Assembly: GCF_029257255.1 (NCBI RefSeq)
Contig: NZ_JARICI010000065.1
Coordinates: 1-58,890, forward strand
DNA length: 58,890 bases
Direction of reading: 5' to 3'
Source of the DNA: Sporosarcina sp.
GTDB lineage: Bacteria > Bacillota > Bacilli > Bacillales_A > Planococcaceae
Below the pieces are notes generated by a model that worked only from the letters and a program-made list of their open reading frames with translations, was not told the origin of the DNA and did no database searches. The position numbers and the translations under genes are program-made. This document shows, piece after piece, positions 1 to 8,855 of this stretch (position 1 is the first letter of the stretch; the number at the start of each line of letters is the position of its first letter).

Positions 1-2
1 AA

Positions 3-2000
3 AAAATCGATCAACTGGCAATAACAACAATCCGAACGCTATCAATCGATGCGATCGAAAAAGCAAACTCCGGACACCCGGGTCTACCTATGGGTGCAGC
101 ACCAATGGCATATACGCTATGGACAAAGTTTTTACATCATAACCCATCAAATCCACAATGGTTCAACCGCGACCGTTTTGTTCTTTCAGCAGGCCACGGT
201 TCGATGCTGCTCTACAGCTTGCTTCATTTAAGCGGTTATGGTTTGACAATCGACGATATTAAGAATTTCAGACAGTGGGATTCAAAAACACCGGGACACC
301 CTGAATATGGTCACACAGCAGGTGTAGAAGCGACAACAGGGCCTCTAGGCCAAGGAATCGGTATGGCTGTAGGTATGGCAATGGCAGAGAAACATTTATC
401 TGCAACATACAACAAACCTGGATTTGACATCGTGGATCATTACACTTACGCACTTTGCGGCGATGGTGATCTGATGGAAGGTGTAGCAGCTGAGGCAATT
501 TCATTAGCCGGCCACTTGAAGCTAGACAAATTAATTGTACTTTATGATAGTAATGATATTTCATTGGATGGCGATCTAGGCATGTCATTCTCTGAAAATA
601 TCAAGAAACGTTTCGAATCATACGGCTGGAATTATCTTCGTGTAGACGACGGCAATGACATCAACTCTGTTTCCGGTGCAATTGAAGAAGCAAAAGGAAA
701 TGTTGGCGGTCCTACAATCATTGAAGTGAAAACGGTTATTGGATATGGTTCACCAAATAAATCGGGTAAATCTGACGTTCACGGTGCTCCACTTGGAGAA
801 GAAGAATTAGCATTAACAAAAGATTACTACAAGTGGACATTTGAGGAAGATTTCCACGTTCCAGGCGAAGTATATGACCGTTTCAAAGAAACAACTGATG
901 AGCTGGGTGTGAAATCAGAGAAACAGTGGAACGAACTGTTCAGTCAATATGAGAATGAGCATAAGGAATTGGCAGCACAATTGAAAACTGCAATGGCCAA
1001 TGAACTTCCGACTGATCTCAAAGAAAGCATGCCTGTCTATGAGTCAGGTGCTTCAGTTGCAACCCGTTCAGCATCAGGAGAATCAATAAATGCATTAGCA
1101 AAAGCAATGCCTTCACTATTTGGCGGAAGTGCCGATCTTGCAGGATCAAATAAAACATCCATTAAGAACGCAGGAGACTTCTCTGCTGAAAATGCCGAAG
1201 GACGTAATATTTGGTTTGGTGTTCGCGAATTCGCAATGGGAACTGCATTAAATGGAATGGCTTTACACGGTGGAGTCACAGTTTTTGGCGGAACCTTCTT
1301 CGTATTCAGTGACTACGTCAGACCTGCCATTCGACTTTCTGCATTGATGGGCTTGCCTGTAACGTATGTTTTCACTCACGATAGTGTGGCAGTAGGAGAA
1401 GACGGACCTACACACGAACCTGTTGAACAGTTGGCTTCATTGCGTGCGATGCCAGGCTTATCAATTATTCGCCCTGCTGACGGTAATGAGACTTCTGCAG
1501 CTTGGTATACAGCTGCCACGTCTAAAGATACACCAACGGTTCTGGTACTTTCTAGACAAAATCTTAAAGTACTTCCTAAATCTAAAGAACTGGCAATGGA
1601 CTTTGTACAAAAAGGGGCATATGTCGTGTCCCCAGCTACTAAAGAAACTGCCGATGGTATTTTAATCGCCAGCGGTTCTGAAGTTAGCTTAGCGGCAGAG
1701 GCTCAGCAGGCGTTAAAAGAACAAAACATCGATGTCAGCGTAGTCTCTATGCCATCTTGGGATCTCTTTGAAAAACAAGACCAGGCATATAAAGATTCCG
1801 TTCTTCCTAAATCAGTGAAGAAACGTCTGGCCATTGAAATGGGCGCGTCTCTTGGCTGGCATAAGTATGCCGGTGACGAAGGAGCAGTTCTGGCAATTGA
1901 TACGTTCGGCGCAAGCGCACCTGGTGATCTTGTTATTGAAAAATATGGTTTCACTGTAGAAAATGTAGTGAAGAAATTTAAAGAACTTCAAAATCAATAA
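3..2000 (+). CDS. tkt: Transketolase (5' end cut by window edge)
   Basis: Thiamine-diphosphate enzyme of the non-oxidative pentose phosphate pathway; it moves two-carbon ketol units between sugar phosphates in the cytosol. The frame is open to the left edge and reads [17 protein letters not shown] before SGHPGLPMG, so only a few N-terminal codons are missing; the internal ATG at 90 is not the start. Visible signatures are the N-terminal SGHPG segment, the ThDP/metal motif GDGDLMEG, and the pyrimidine domain [14 protein letters not shown]. About 665 residues are seen, the usual family length. It is followed by sirA and yneF, the order known from Bacillus subtilis. Confidence 0.97.
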   Translation, partial: KIDQLAITTIRTLSIDAIEKANSGHPGLPMGAAPMAYTLWTKFLHHNPSNPQWFNRDRFVLSAGHGSMLLYSLLHLSGYGLTIDDIKNFRQWDSKTPGHPEYGHTAGVEATTGPLGQGIGMAVGMAMAEKHLSATYNKPGFDIVDHYTYALCGDGDLMEGVAAEAISLAGHLKLDKLIVLYDSNDISLDGDLGMSFSENIKKRFESYGWNYLRVDDGNDINSVSGAIEEAKGNVGGPTIIEVKTVIGYGSPNKSGKSDVHGAPLGEEELALTKDYYKWTFEEDFHVPGEVYDRFKETTDELGVKSEKQWNELFSQYENEHKELAAQLKTAMANELPTDLKESMPVYESGASVATRSASGESINALAKAMPSLFGGSADLAGSNKTSIKNAGDFSAENAEGRNIWFGVREFAMGTALNGMALHGGVTVFGGTFFVFSDYVRPAIRLSALMGLPVTYVFTHDSVAVGEDGPTHEPVEQLASLRAMPGLSIIRPADGNETSAAWYTAATSKDTPTVLVLSRQNLKVLPKSKELAMDFVQKGAYVVSPATKETADGILIASGSEVSLAAEAQQALKEQNIDVSVVSMPSWDLFEKQDQAYKDSVLPKSVKKRLAIEMGASLGWHKYAGDEGAVLAIDTFGASAPGDLVIEKYGFTVENVVKKFKELQNQ

Positions 2001-2012
2001 TCCCTATAAATT

Positions 2013-2050
2013 ACACATCTCTTCGTTGGAAAACGGAGGATGTGTTTTTC
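2013..2050 (+). terminator. Terminator after tkt
   Basis: The arms acacatct and ggatgtgt, with weaker pairing further in, are followed by a T run. The hairpin sits just after the tkt stop, so sirA probably has its own promoter. Confidence 0.75.
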
Positions 2051-2169
2051 TTATACAATTCATGAAAAGAATTTCGCAGCTTTCCGACAATAATAGTGAG
2101 GAAGTTTTCCGCCATCTGACAAGAATTTAGTGAGACAAGCTCTATGATAGTAATCAGGAGGTGTTCGTT

Positions 2170-2610
2170 ATGAGGAAATATGAAATTTTCAAAATAAAAG
2201 CAGAGTATCAATCCTTCATAATGGGACGTGAACGGTTACTATTTGATTTGTTAGCGGTGGGTCCTTCTACTAACTATCAGGAAATTGAATATTTATGTGA
2301 TCAACTAAATGAATCGGAGCTGGATCAGCTGATCAAACAAAAACTTGGTAAAAGCTTTGATGCCATTGATTCCTGCCATAATGAGTATCGGTTAACACAT
2401 TTGATTAAAGGTGAAGTTTTTATCAAGATGGGAACACACTGTATCCAAGTATATTGCCAAGGGTCCAGAATGCTAGATTTAGATTTATTTGTGGCTCTTT
2501 CCAGTTCAACAGACCGTTTTTTTGCGGTGATGAACGAGCAGGAAGAGTGCGGCTGGCTGAAACCGGTTAAGTATTCAGACCGGATAATCTTAGAAGACGC
2601 AGTAATGTGA
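2170..2610 (+). CDS. sirA: SirA-like sporulation inhibitor of DnaA
   Basis: In B. subtilis SirA binds DnaA domain I and blocks new rounds of replication when sporulation begins. The call rests on position (between tkt and yneF, where sirA/yneE lies), size (146 residues, near the family's) and scattered family-like residues: the N-terminal YEIFKIKAEY...GRERLLFDL and the C-terminal GWLKPVK. ATG 2170 is chosen over GTG 2161 because the ribosome-binding site caggagg overlaps that GTG. There are no membrane segments. The sequence is divergent, so the family call relies partly on synteny. Confidence 0.75.
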   Translation: MRKYEIFKIKAEYQSFIMGRERLLFDLLAVGPSTNYQEIEYLCDQLNESELDQLIKQKLGKSFDAIDSCHNEYRLTHLIKGEVFIKMGTHCIQVYCQGSRMLDLDLFVALSSSTDRFFAVMNEQEECGWLKPVKYSDRIILEDAVM

Positions 2611-2638
2611 AAACTTCTGAACAATTAGCGAACAGTTA

Positions 2639-2668
2639 TTGCTATTCACTGCTGCTATGTTGTATAAT
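2639..2668 (+). promoter_or_regulatory. Candidate sigma-A promoter for yneF
   Basis: TTGCTA (2639-2644) and a consensus TATAAT (2663-2668) are separated by 18 bases and lie about 55 bases before the yneF ATG. The -10 is perfect; the -35 is only fair. Confidence 0.45.
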
Positions 2669-2721
2669 CCTTCTTGGTAGTATGTAATCGAACTATTTTT
2701 AATGAGGGAGGTTTGGCAGCA

Positions 2722-2958
2722 ATGACACTATGGATAGCAATTCTCTTGATCGTCGTCGCTTTGATCGGTGGGGTAACACTCGGCTTTTTCATCGCGCGTA
2801 AATATATGATGAATTATTTGAAGGAAAACCCACCAATTAATGAACAAATGTTACGTATGATGATGATGCAAATGGGACAGAAACCCTCACAAAAGAAAAT
2901 CAATCAAATGATGGCACAAATGAACAAAGTTCAAGACAAGCCTGATAAAAAAAAATAA
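2722..2958 (+). CDS. yneF: YneF family small membrane protein (UPF0154)
   Basis: A 78-residue protein with one N-terminal transmembrane helix (about residues 5-25, ending GFFIARKYM) and a charged, methionine-rich tail with [24 protein letters not shown], typical of the UPF0154/YneF family. The start is ATG 2722, preceded by gagggaggt; an upstream in-frame start at 2674 lacks a ribosome site and would add an unlikely extension. The molecular role is unknown. It follows sirA as in Bacillus. Confidence 0.9.
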   Translation: MTLWIAILLIVVALIGGVTLGFFIARKYMMNYLKENPPINEQMLRMMMMQMGQKPSQKKINQMMAQMNKVQDKPDKKK

Positions 2959-2960
2959 GC

Positions 2961-3003
2961 AAAAACTCCGTTACAGGCTAATTACCTTTTACGGAGTTTT
3001 TTA
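2961..3003. terminator. Bidirectional terminator between yneF and the hydrolase gene
   Basis: aaaaactccgt pairs with acggagttttt around a short loop, with A- and T-runs on both sides. It serves yneF (+) and the convergent gene ending at 3006 (-). Confidence 0.85.
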
Positions 3004-3005
3004 TT

Positions 3006-3929
3006 TTAGCATAAGTGAAAACGATGCAGGAACGTCTGGACAGTACGTAAATACTGCTCTGGATTATCGTTATACGATTTCGCATGAGCACCTTTTTCGA
3101 ACAGCTTCATCATTTTATCGCCTTCCTTTAATTCATACAACTCTTCCGTCATATGCGGCAATATAAAAGTATCTTCCATACTGTGTATGAAAAGGACAGG
3201 TTTATCAATAAATTTCATCACTTCACGAGGAGACACTGCAGCAGAGGTATAGCCGTCACGAATCTTCAAAAATAAGTTAGCAACGCGAAGGCTCATGGAA
3301 GTCTTAAACGGAAATTCAGTACGGATTATATGCAGCAGCTGTTCTGAGAAATCGGAGAACGGGCAGTCTGAAATATAGAAATCGGCCTGATCCTCGTATG
3401 TGCCGGCATACAATAGTGTCGTTGCAGCTCCCATCGATTCACCGTGTATTCCAATTAAGGCCCGTTTACCAACCCGTTTGCGCACCGCAGAAACTACTTC
3501 CTTCAAATCCATCTTTTCATAAAATCCAAAGCTTGTTGTCTTTCCTCCAGAATCACCATGCCGGCGATGATCAAAGATGACAGAATTGAAACCCAGACGC
3601 TCAAACAGCCTCGCATATTTAATAGAATTTACTTTATTTTCGGTGACGCCATGACAAATGACAACTGTCCGCGTCGTATCTAGCGGCCGTAAAAATATAG
3701 CACGAAGGTTATAGCCATTAGGGGACGGGATCCACATATTATCTTTACGCACCGTTTCAAACCACTGGCGGTCAAATCTTTTAGCAATTGTTTCTCTTTG
3801 CAAAATGAATTCGGAGTCTTTTATTTTCAGGTACATCAACTGATTCGTGACTAAAAATCCGAATATAGTCAGTATAGATGCAATCACACTGGAAATAATA
3901 CCTGAAATATAGATCAATCTGCGCTTCAA
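3006..3929 (-). CDS. yqkD: Membrane-anchored alpha/beta hydrolase (YqkD-like)
   Basis: A 307-residue serine hydrolase of unknown substrate. An N-terminal helix (about residues 5-30) probably anchors it with the catalytic domain outside. The oxyanion region VVICHGVTENK (near 93), the nucleophile elbow GESMG (Ser165), an acid in HSMEDTF and a late His in KGAHAKSY make a complete catalytic triad. It starts at TTG 3929 behind aaaggagg with 7-base spacing. Length and composition match the B. subtilis YqkD type, and yqkE lies nearby. It ends convergent with yneF and is separated from the next minus-strand gene by 19 bases. Confidence 0.85.
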   Translation of the reverse strand: MKRRLIYISGIISSVIASILTIFGFLVTNQLMYLKIKDSEFILQRETIAKRFDRQWFETVRKDNMWIPSPNGYNLRAIFLRPLDTTRTVVICHGVTENKVNSIKYARLFERLGFNSVIFDHRRHGDSGGKTTSFGFYEKMDLKEVVSAVRKRVGKRALIGIHGESMGAATTLLYAGTYEDQADFYISDCPFSDFSEQLLHIIRTEFPFKTSMSLRVANLFLKIRDGYTSAAVSPREVMKFIDKPVLFIHSMEDTFILPHMTEELYELKEGDKMMKLFEKGAHAKSYNDNPEQYLRTVQTFLHRFHLC

Positions 3930-3948
3930 GAAATTACCTCCTTTCTGT

Positions 3949-4848
3949 TTATTCTTTTCGTTTACTTAATTGATACATAGCAGTGGTTATGGGTCTTGAA
4001 AGGTGAGGGGCCACTTCGTCCACCGCAAGTATGACCTTCTGCAGATCGATTCCAGTATGGATATCTAGAGACTCTAAAAGGTACAAAACATCTTCTGTTG
4101 CTACATTTCCGGTTGCACCCGGAGCAAATGGACAGCCGCCTAAACCTCCTGCCGATGTATCGAAGCGGTCCACACCTGCTTGCAAAGACGCATAAATATT
4201 CGTCAGTCCCAGTTTTCGCGTATCATGAAAATGAGCTGTGATCAGTATATGAGGAAAACGTTCTTTCAGACTGTTGAATAATGAGTAGCTGACTACAGGA
4301 TTCGCCATACCATCTGTATCTGCAACACTTAATTCATCTACATCCATATCTATAAATTGTTGACATAGGGCTATGGTCTGCTCAGGTTTAATCCACCCTT
4401 CATAAGGACAGTGAAAAGCAGTGGATATACAAGCACGAACAAAGTGCCCTTGCTGTTTCAACCGTTTAATAACAGGACGTAAAGCGTTAACAGCTTCCTC
4501 TGTCGTGCGATTAATATTCTTCTGGTTAAATGTATTACTGACACCAACAAATACAGCAATATTTTGAGCGCCTGCTTGAAGTGCAGTTTGAACTCCTTTG
4601 TCGTTAGGTGTCAGTACGATTTGTCTTCCATATTTTTTTGCTTTCCGGACAATCTCATCAGCATCTGCCATCTGCGGAACCCATTTTGGAGATACAAACG
4701 AGGTGAGTTCCATTTCTTTAATACCGGCCTTCTGAAGTGCATGGATATACGCCAGTTTACTGTCCGTGGAAATATTATTTTTTTCGTTTTGAAGGCCGTC
4801 ACGCGGTCCTACCTCGATTAGTGTTACGTTTTTTGGTAGACTAAACAT
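3949..4848 (-). CDS. mvaB: Hydroxymethylglutaryl-CoA lyase
   Basis: Cleaves 3-hydroxy-3-methylglutaryl-CoA to acetoacetate and acetyl-CoA, the last step of leucine breakdown. The TIM-barrel signature VGPRDGLQNE lies near residue 12, and the catalytic-cysteine loop is GLGGCPFAPGATGN in the C-terminal third. At 299 residues it is full length. ATG 4848 follows agggaggg. It is transcribed with the hydrolase downstream (19-base gap). No other leucine-catabolism genes are in the window, so its pathway partners must lie elsewhere. Confidence 0.95.
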   Translation of the reverse strand: MFSLPKNVTLIEVGPRDGLQNEKNNISTDSKLAYIHALQKAGIKEMELTSFVSPKWVPQMADADEIVRKAKKYGRQIVLTPNDKGVQTALQAGAQNIAVFVGVSNTFNQKNINRTTEEAVNALRPVIKRLKQQGHFVRACISTAFHCPYEGWIKPEQTIALCQQFIDMDVDELSVADTDGMANPVVSYSLFNSLKERFPHILITAHFHDTRKLGLTNIYASLQAGVDRFDTSAGGLGGCPFAPGATGNVATEDVLYLLESLDIHTGIDLQKVILAVDEVAPHLSRPITTAMYQLSKRKE

Positions 4849-4976
4849 ATAACATCCCTCCCTACCTCTATTGTACGTAAAAAAGAAGAATTAGGGCAAT
4901 GGTTATACCTAGCGAATTTACATTACAAATCGCTTGAAATTGAATTATATAATACAGATAGAAAGCAGTGATAGAT

Positions 4977-5234
4977 ATGGCGAAAAAAGGGAAGAATATC
5001 AGTGTATCTAAGCCGAAGCAAGAAATGAAGGAAACTGGAAATTCACTTTCTGACTTATTGGGTGAGGATGTACTTGCGAAACTAAAAGATACAAAACAAA
5101 TACTTGCAGCAGCTGACGAACAGAAAAAAGAGGAGGAAAGAGTAAAACGTATTCAAGAAAGAAAAGAACGGGAAAAAAATAAGAGTTTTGAAGAACTTTT
5201 AGAAGAATATGGTGATCAAGGGGCAAAATATTAA
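4977..5234 (+). CDS. yqkE: YqkE family small charged protein (DUF3886)
   Basis: An 85-residue, Lys/Glu-rich protein with a predicted long helix (about 40-75: EEERVKRIQERKEREK) and the family ending SFEELLEEYG. The function is unknown. ATG 4977 is preferred to GTG 4968, which would add three residues; neither has a strong ribosome site. In B. subtilis yqkE is next to yqkD, whose homologue lies here at 3006-3929, supporting the assignment. Confidence 0.75.
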   Translation: MAKKGKNISVSKPKQEMKETGNSLSDLLGEDVLAKLKDTKQILAAADEQKKEEERVKRIQERKEREKNKSFEELLEEYGDQGAKY

Positions 5235-5298
5235 GTAATGTAGCGATTTACTCAGCGAAAAGGATATAGTAAACTGGTCTGAATTATTTACGAAAAAA

Positions 5299-5697
5299 GT
5301 GCCCAATGAAATGACCGAAACAGCAATTCTTCGACAACAATGTAAAAGTGTTCATCAAGCACCCCTTGAACATCAGATTGGAGAATGGATCAGAAATCAC
5401 TTGGTATTGCTTGCTGAAAATGATTATATTCTTTGTTATGATTTTCCTAAAGACAAGGTTGAGCTTTTTTATGCAATTTTAAACGAAGCTCATGCTGAAA
5501 AGGCGAAAAATTCATCACGTCCGTGGAAGTATCTTCCTATTCCGGAAGAAACAAATTATCCTTATCCCATTGCACAGTATGAAAAAGAGTATGGTCAGAT
5601 TTATTATGAGTCATTGTACAAATATATTACAGCACTCGGTGTGATTTTAAATATTTTCGATTTCGAAAAGCATCGCTTGGTCATTTCGATCAGGTGA
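5299..5697 (+). CDS. Hypothetical protein, start uncertain
   Basis: A soluble-looking protein of about 132 residues, rich in aromatic residues, that I do not recognise. Neither GTG 5299 nor ATG 5311 has a clear ribosome site. The same frame is open upstream to 5239 and reads like protein (SEKDIVNWSELFTKK), but holds no standard start codon. An ATG at 5238 would enter it if one base were absent, so the start may be damaged. No domain, signal peptide or membrane helix is evident. The neighbours (yqkE, an RsbR-type gene) do not suggest a function. Confidence 0.55.
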   Translation: MPNEMTETAILRQQCKSVHQAPLEHQIGEWIRNHLVLLAENDYILCYDFPKDKVELFYAILNEAHAEKAKNSSRPWKYLPIPEETNYPYPIAQYEKEYGQIYYESLYKYITALGVILNIFDFEKHRLVISIR

Positions 5698-5757
5698 AAT
5701 TGTGATTAAATGTATGCACATGTAGATTATATCTAGAAGATTAGCGGGGGGAATAAT

Positions 5758-6609
5758 ATGAAACAGTTAGATGTAAAACTTTATGAGTTCTTATTAGCTA
5801 ATTTCAACAATATTACAGACTCTTGGTTGGCAATGAGGGAAGTAGAAAATGGATCTATATATTCACTTGATGTGAATAATAAGCTGGAAGAAACGTTGCG
5901 TGAGCAAAATAAGCTCACGAATTTAACTATTACGAGTAGTTTGTTAGATGATCCAGAAATTTTTGAGAAAAATAAAAAGAAATGGGCTGCAGTGGTAGCT
6001 CTCAGCAGAGTTAACAGTAATACACCGATTGAAGATGTATTGTCGGCTTTGAGTAAAGTCCGTTTAGCTTACTGGAAATTTGTCGAAGAGTTTTATCATC
6101 TTCATGAGGACAGTGTGACAATTGAAGTCTATGTGCGCTGGAGCAAAACAATTAATAGTGCGTTCGATCAAGTTTATGTAGACTTTGCTGCAACATACAA
6201 TAGATTTATTAGTAGAAAGTTTGATACACAGCAAACCTTGATCAATGAATTAAGCTCTCCAGTCATTAAGCTGACTGACAAAATTGGTGTGGTTCCGTTA
6301 GTGGGGGACATGGATGAATTGCGTGCGAGAATTATGCTCGAGAGTATTCCGGCAAAATGTCTGGAAGCTGATATTATTCATTTATACATCGATTTATCCG
6401 GTGTGACTGTTATTGATACGTTAGTCGCACAGCAAATATATCAAGTTACGCAAGTGTTGGAACTTCTTGGCACAGAAGCTATACTTACTGGGATCCGGCC
6501 AGAAATTGCTCATGCTTCTACTGAACTCGGCTTAGATTTTACGAACATTCAGACATTTAGTTCACTGCAGCAGGCATTTTCTAAAGAATTCAGCATAATT
6601 ACCCATTAA
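5758..6609 (+). CDS. RsbR-type stressosome co-antagonist (STAS domain)
   Basis: A 283-residue protein with an N-terminal helical, globin-like sensor region (about 1-145) and a C-terminal STAS domain (about 165-275). The STAS part contains IDLSGVTVIDTLVAQQ and TGIRPEIAHASTELG, as in B. subtilis RsbRA-RsbRD, which build the stressosome with RsbS and control RsbT and SigB. The Thr in VIDT, equivalent to the first RsbR phosphosite, is present; the second site region reads AHAST. No rsbS, rsbT or sigB lies nearby, so this is an orphan paralogue. ATG 5758 follows gcgggggg. Confidence 0.88.
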   Translation: MKQLDVKLYEFLLANFNNITDSWLAMREVENGSIYSLDVNNKLEETLREQNKLTNLTITSSLLDDPEIFEKNKKKWAAVVALSRVNSNTPIEDVLSALSKVRLAYWKFVEEFYHLHEDSVTIEVYVRWSKTINSAFDQVYVDFAATYNRFISRKFDTQQTLINELSSPVIKLTDKIGVVPLVGDMDELRARIMLESIPAKCLEADIIHLYIDLSGVTVIDTLVAQQIYQVTQVLELLGTEAILTGIRPEIAHASTELGLDFTNIQTFSSLQQAFSKEFSIITH

Positions 6610-6651
6610 AAAATCGGGGCTCCCTCATTAGAGAGAGCCCCGATTTTTTAT
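6608..6651. terminator. Bidirectional terminator between RsbR-type gene and serC
   Basis: aaaaaatcggggctc pairs with gagccccgatttttt: a long GC-rich stem flanked by A and T runs, serving both convergent genes. Confidence 0.93.
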
Positions 6652-7748
6652 TTCTGATGTTTTGCTTGAAAGTTCTTCATAAACTGCTCTAATGCCTGAC
6701 ATGCAGCAAGCGGTACAGAGTTGTAAGCAGAAGCACGGCATCCGCCAACAGAGCGATGTCCGTTGAGGCCGACAAAACCAGCTTCTTTTGCTTCAGCTAA
6801 AAATTGTTTCTCTAGAACTTCATCTGCTACCCGGAATGTAATATTCATCAGGGAGCGGCTGCCTTTTTCAGCATGTCCAGTGTAGAAGCCGCCACTGTTG
6901 TCGATCGCATCATAGATTAGCTTAGCTTTTTCCTCATTATTCTTTTGAATCTGCTCTAGGCCGCCTTGTTTTTCCATCCACCCAAGCACTTCACCCAACA
7001 TATAAATACCGAATGAAGGGGGAGTGTTATATAGCGAGTTATTGGAAGCATGTGTGCTGTATTTCAAGATAGTAGGAATTGACTCATTCACATTTTCTAA
7101 CAGGTCTTTTCGGATAATCGCAACCGTTACTCCGGAAGGACCGAGATTTTTCTGTGCACCGGCATAAATCATTCCAAACTTGCTAACATCGATCGGACGT
7201 GAAAGGATATCACTCGACATATCCGCAATTAATGGAACATCATTAGTCTCAGGGAATTCCTGGAACTGAGTTCCGAAAATCGTGTTGTTGGATGTGATAT
7301 GAACATAAGCATCCTCTTCGTTCCAAGTAATTTCAGAAAGATCCGGAACTTTATTGTAGTTAGTTTCTTTTGTAGAAGCTGCTTCGTACACATCGCCAAT
7401 TGTTTTACCTTCTTTTAACGCTTTATCAGACCATGCACCTGACATAACGTAAGCCGCTTTTTCTCCTGAAGCTAAAAAGTTCATTGGAATCATAGCGAAT
7501 TGAAGACTTGCTCCGCCTTGCAATAATAGTACTTCGTAGTTCTCGGGAATAGAGAAAAGAGATTTCAAACGCTCGATTGCTTGATTATGTACTTCTTCAT
7601 AAGTAGCGCTGCGATGACTCATCTCCATAATAGACATTCCGGAATCTTTAAAATCAACCAGTTCTGATTGTGCTTTCTCCAAAACTTCACGCGGAAGCGC
7701 TGACGGACCCGCGTTGAAATTATATACAGATTTCTTACTGCTCAACAT
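6648..7748 (-). CDS. serC: Phosphoserine aminotransferase
   Basis: PLP enzyme of serine biosynthesis that converts 3-phosphohydroxypyruvate and glutamate to phosphoserine. The N-terminal YNFNAGPSALP, the MEMSHRS segment and the PLP-lysine loop GMIYAGAQKNLGPSGVT are all present. The 366-residue form from ATG 7748 is preferred to GTG 7754 because gaaggagtgg sits correctly before the ATG. The promoter should lie in the 7749-7966 divergent gap. serA and serB are not in the window. Confidence 0.96.
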   Translation of the reverse strand: MLSSKKSVYNFNAGPSALPREVLEKAQSELVDFKDSGMSIMEMSHRSATYEEVHNQAIERLKSLFSIPENYEVLLLQGGASLQFAMIPMNFLASGEKAAYVMSGAWSDKALKEGKTIGDVYEAASTKETNYNKVPDLSEITWNEEDAYVHITSNNTIFGTQFQEFPETNDVPLIADMSSDILSRPIDVSKFGMIYAGAQKNLGPSGVTVAIIRKDLLENVNESIPTILKYSTHASNNSLYNTPPSFGIYMLGEVLGWMEKQGGLEQIQKNNEEKAKLIYDAIDNSGGFYTGHAEKGSRSLMNITFRVADEVLEKQFLAEAKEAGFVGLNGHRSVGGCRASAYNSVPLAACQALEQFMKNFQAKHQK

Positions 7749-7966
7749 AACCACTCCTTCATAAGTTTACAATACTAAAGTAAAGTATATATGAAAAAGC
7801 GGGCATGTGAAATAGATATCCCACCGTTTCACAATAATTTCATTATTCTTAGTGAATGCTGGCTTGTTTGCTCACTTCTAAAGATGGGTATGTTGAAATA
7901 AAAGCTAAATTGTTTAGTTTGCTCAGCAGACATTCCACAAGAGGAAAAAAGGGTGGAGGAGATTTT

Positions 7967-8809
7967 ATGAAAACGGATGGACGCAGAAAGAGCTCAAACG
8001 TGGAAGACAGACGAGGCAGGAGCGGAGGAGGAGCAATCGCGCTAGGCGGCGGAGGGCTTGGTATTGTCGGTATAATCCTATTTTTAATACTTGGTGGTAA
8101 CCCAACTGATCTATTAGGAAATGAATCTTCTGTCGGCAATGAACAGCCATATGTCGAAACAGAGCAGGACAAAGAATTGGCTGACTTTGTTTCAGTTGTG
8201 CTGGCTGATACGGAGGACATCTGGTCAGAGCAGTTTAAACAGGAAGGCCTGACATATAAGAATCCGACATTAGTATTATATACGGGACAAGTACAGACAG
8301 CCTGCGGTTTTGGCAGTGCAGCAGCGGGTCCGTTTTATTGTCCGAGTGATCAGAAATTATATATTGATCTGGAATTTTATAATGAACTGCAGAATTCTTT
8401 TAAAGCGCCAGGAGATTTTGCAATGGCTTACGTGGTAGCACATGAAGTCGGCCACCATGTTCAGACGCTGCTTGGTATTTCTGATCAGGTGATGCCGCTG
8501 CGCCAGAAACTCAGCGAAGAGGAATTTAATAAATACTTGGTCCGATTTGAATTACAGGCGGATTATTTTGCGGGGGTCTGGGCGCATCATGCGCAGGGAC
8601 ACGGTTACTTGGAGCAGGGAGATCTGCAGGAAGCCATCACTGCTGCCGGTGCAGTTGGTGACGATACAATTCAGAAACGTGCAAGAGGCTATGTGGTACC
8701 GGAAAGCTTTACTCACGGTACAGCGAAACAGCGTATTTACTGGTTCGAACGAGGCTTTAAGCTCGGTACTATAGAGGGTGGTGACACATTTAAAGAGAGC
8801 GAAAAATAA
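7967..8809 (+). CDS. YpfJ-type neutral zinc metallopeptidase
   Basis: A 280-residue membrane-anchored protein of the YpfJ/zinc metallopeptidase family. It opens with MKTDGRRKSSNVEDRR, the family N-terminus, then a glycine-rich transmembrane helix (about 21-43), and carries the zinc motif HEVGHH (159-164) with a later Glu-containing helix (FELQADYFAGVW). The cysteines in TACGFG and FYCPSD are a family feature. ATG 7967 follows gtggaggaga; the longer in-frame form from 7856 has no ribosome site and shifts the conserved N-terminus. The substrate is unknown. Confidence 0.9.
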   Translation: MKTDGRRKSSNVEDRRGRSGGGAIALGGGGLGIVGIILFLILGGNPTDLLGNESSVGNEQPYVETEQDKELADFVSVVLADTEDIWSEQFKQEGLTYKNPTLVLYTGQVQTACGFGSAAAGPFYCPSDQKLYIDLEFYNELQNSFKAPGDFAMAYVVAHEVGHHVQTLLGISDQVMPLRQKLSEEEFNKYLVRFELQADYFAGVWAHHAQGHGYLEQGDLQEAITAAGAVGDDTIQKRARGYVVPESFTHGTAKQRIYWFERGFKLGTIEGGDTFKESEK

Positions 8810-8812
8810 AAG

Positions 8813-8855
8813 CAGCGCATCTTTCTCGATTTGAGGGAGATGCGCTGTTATTTAT
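8813..8855. terminator. Terminator between metallopeptidase and OFA transporter genes
   Basis: cagcgcatct (8813-8822) pairs with agatgcgctg (8838-8847), followed by a T-rich run. It lies between convergent genes. Confidence 0.85.
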
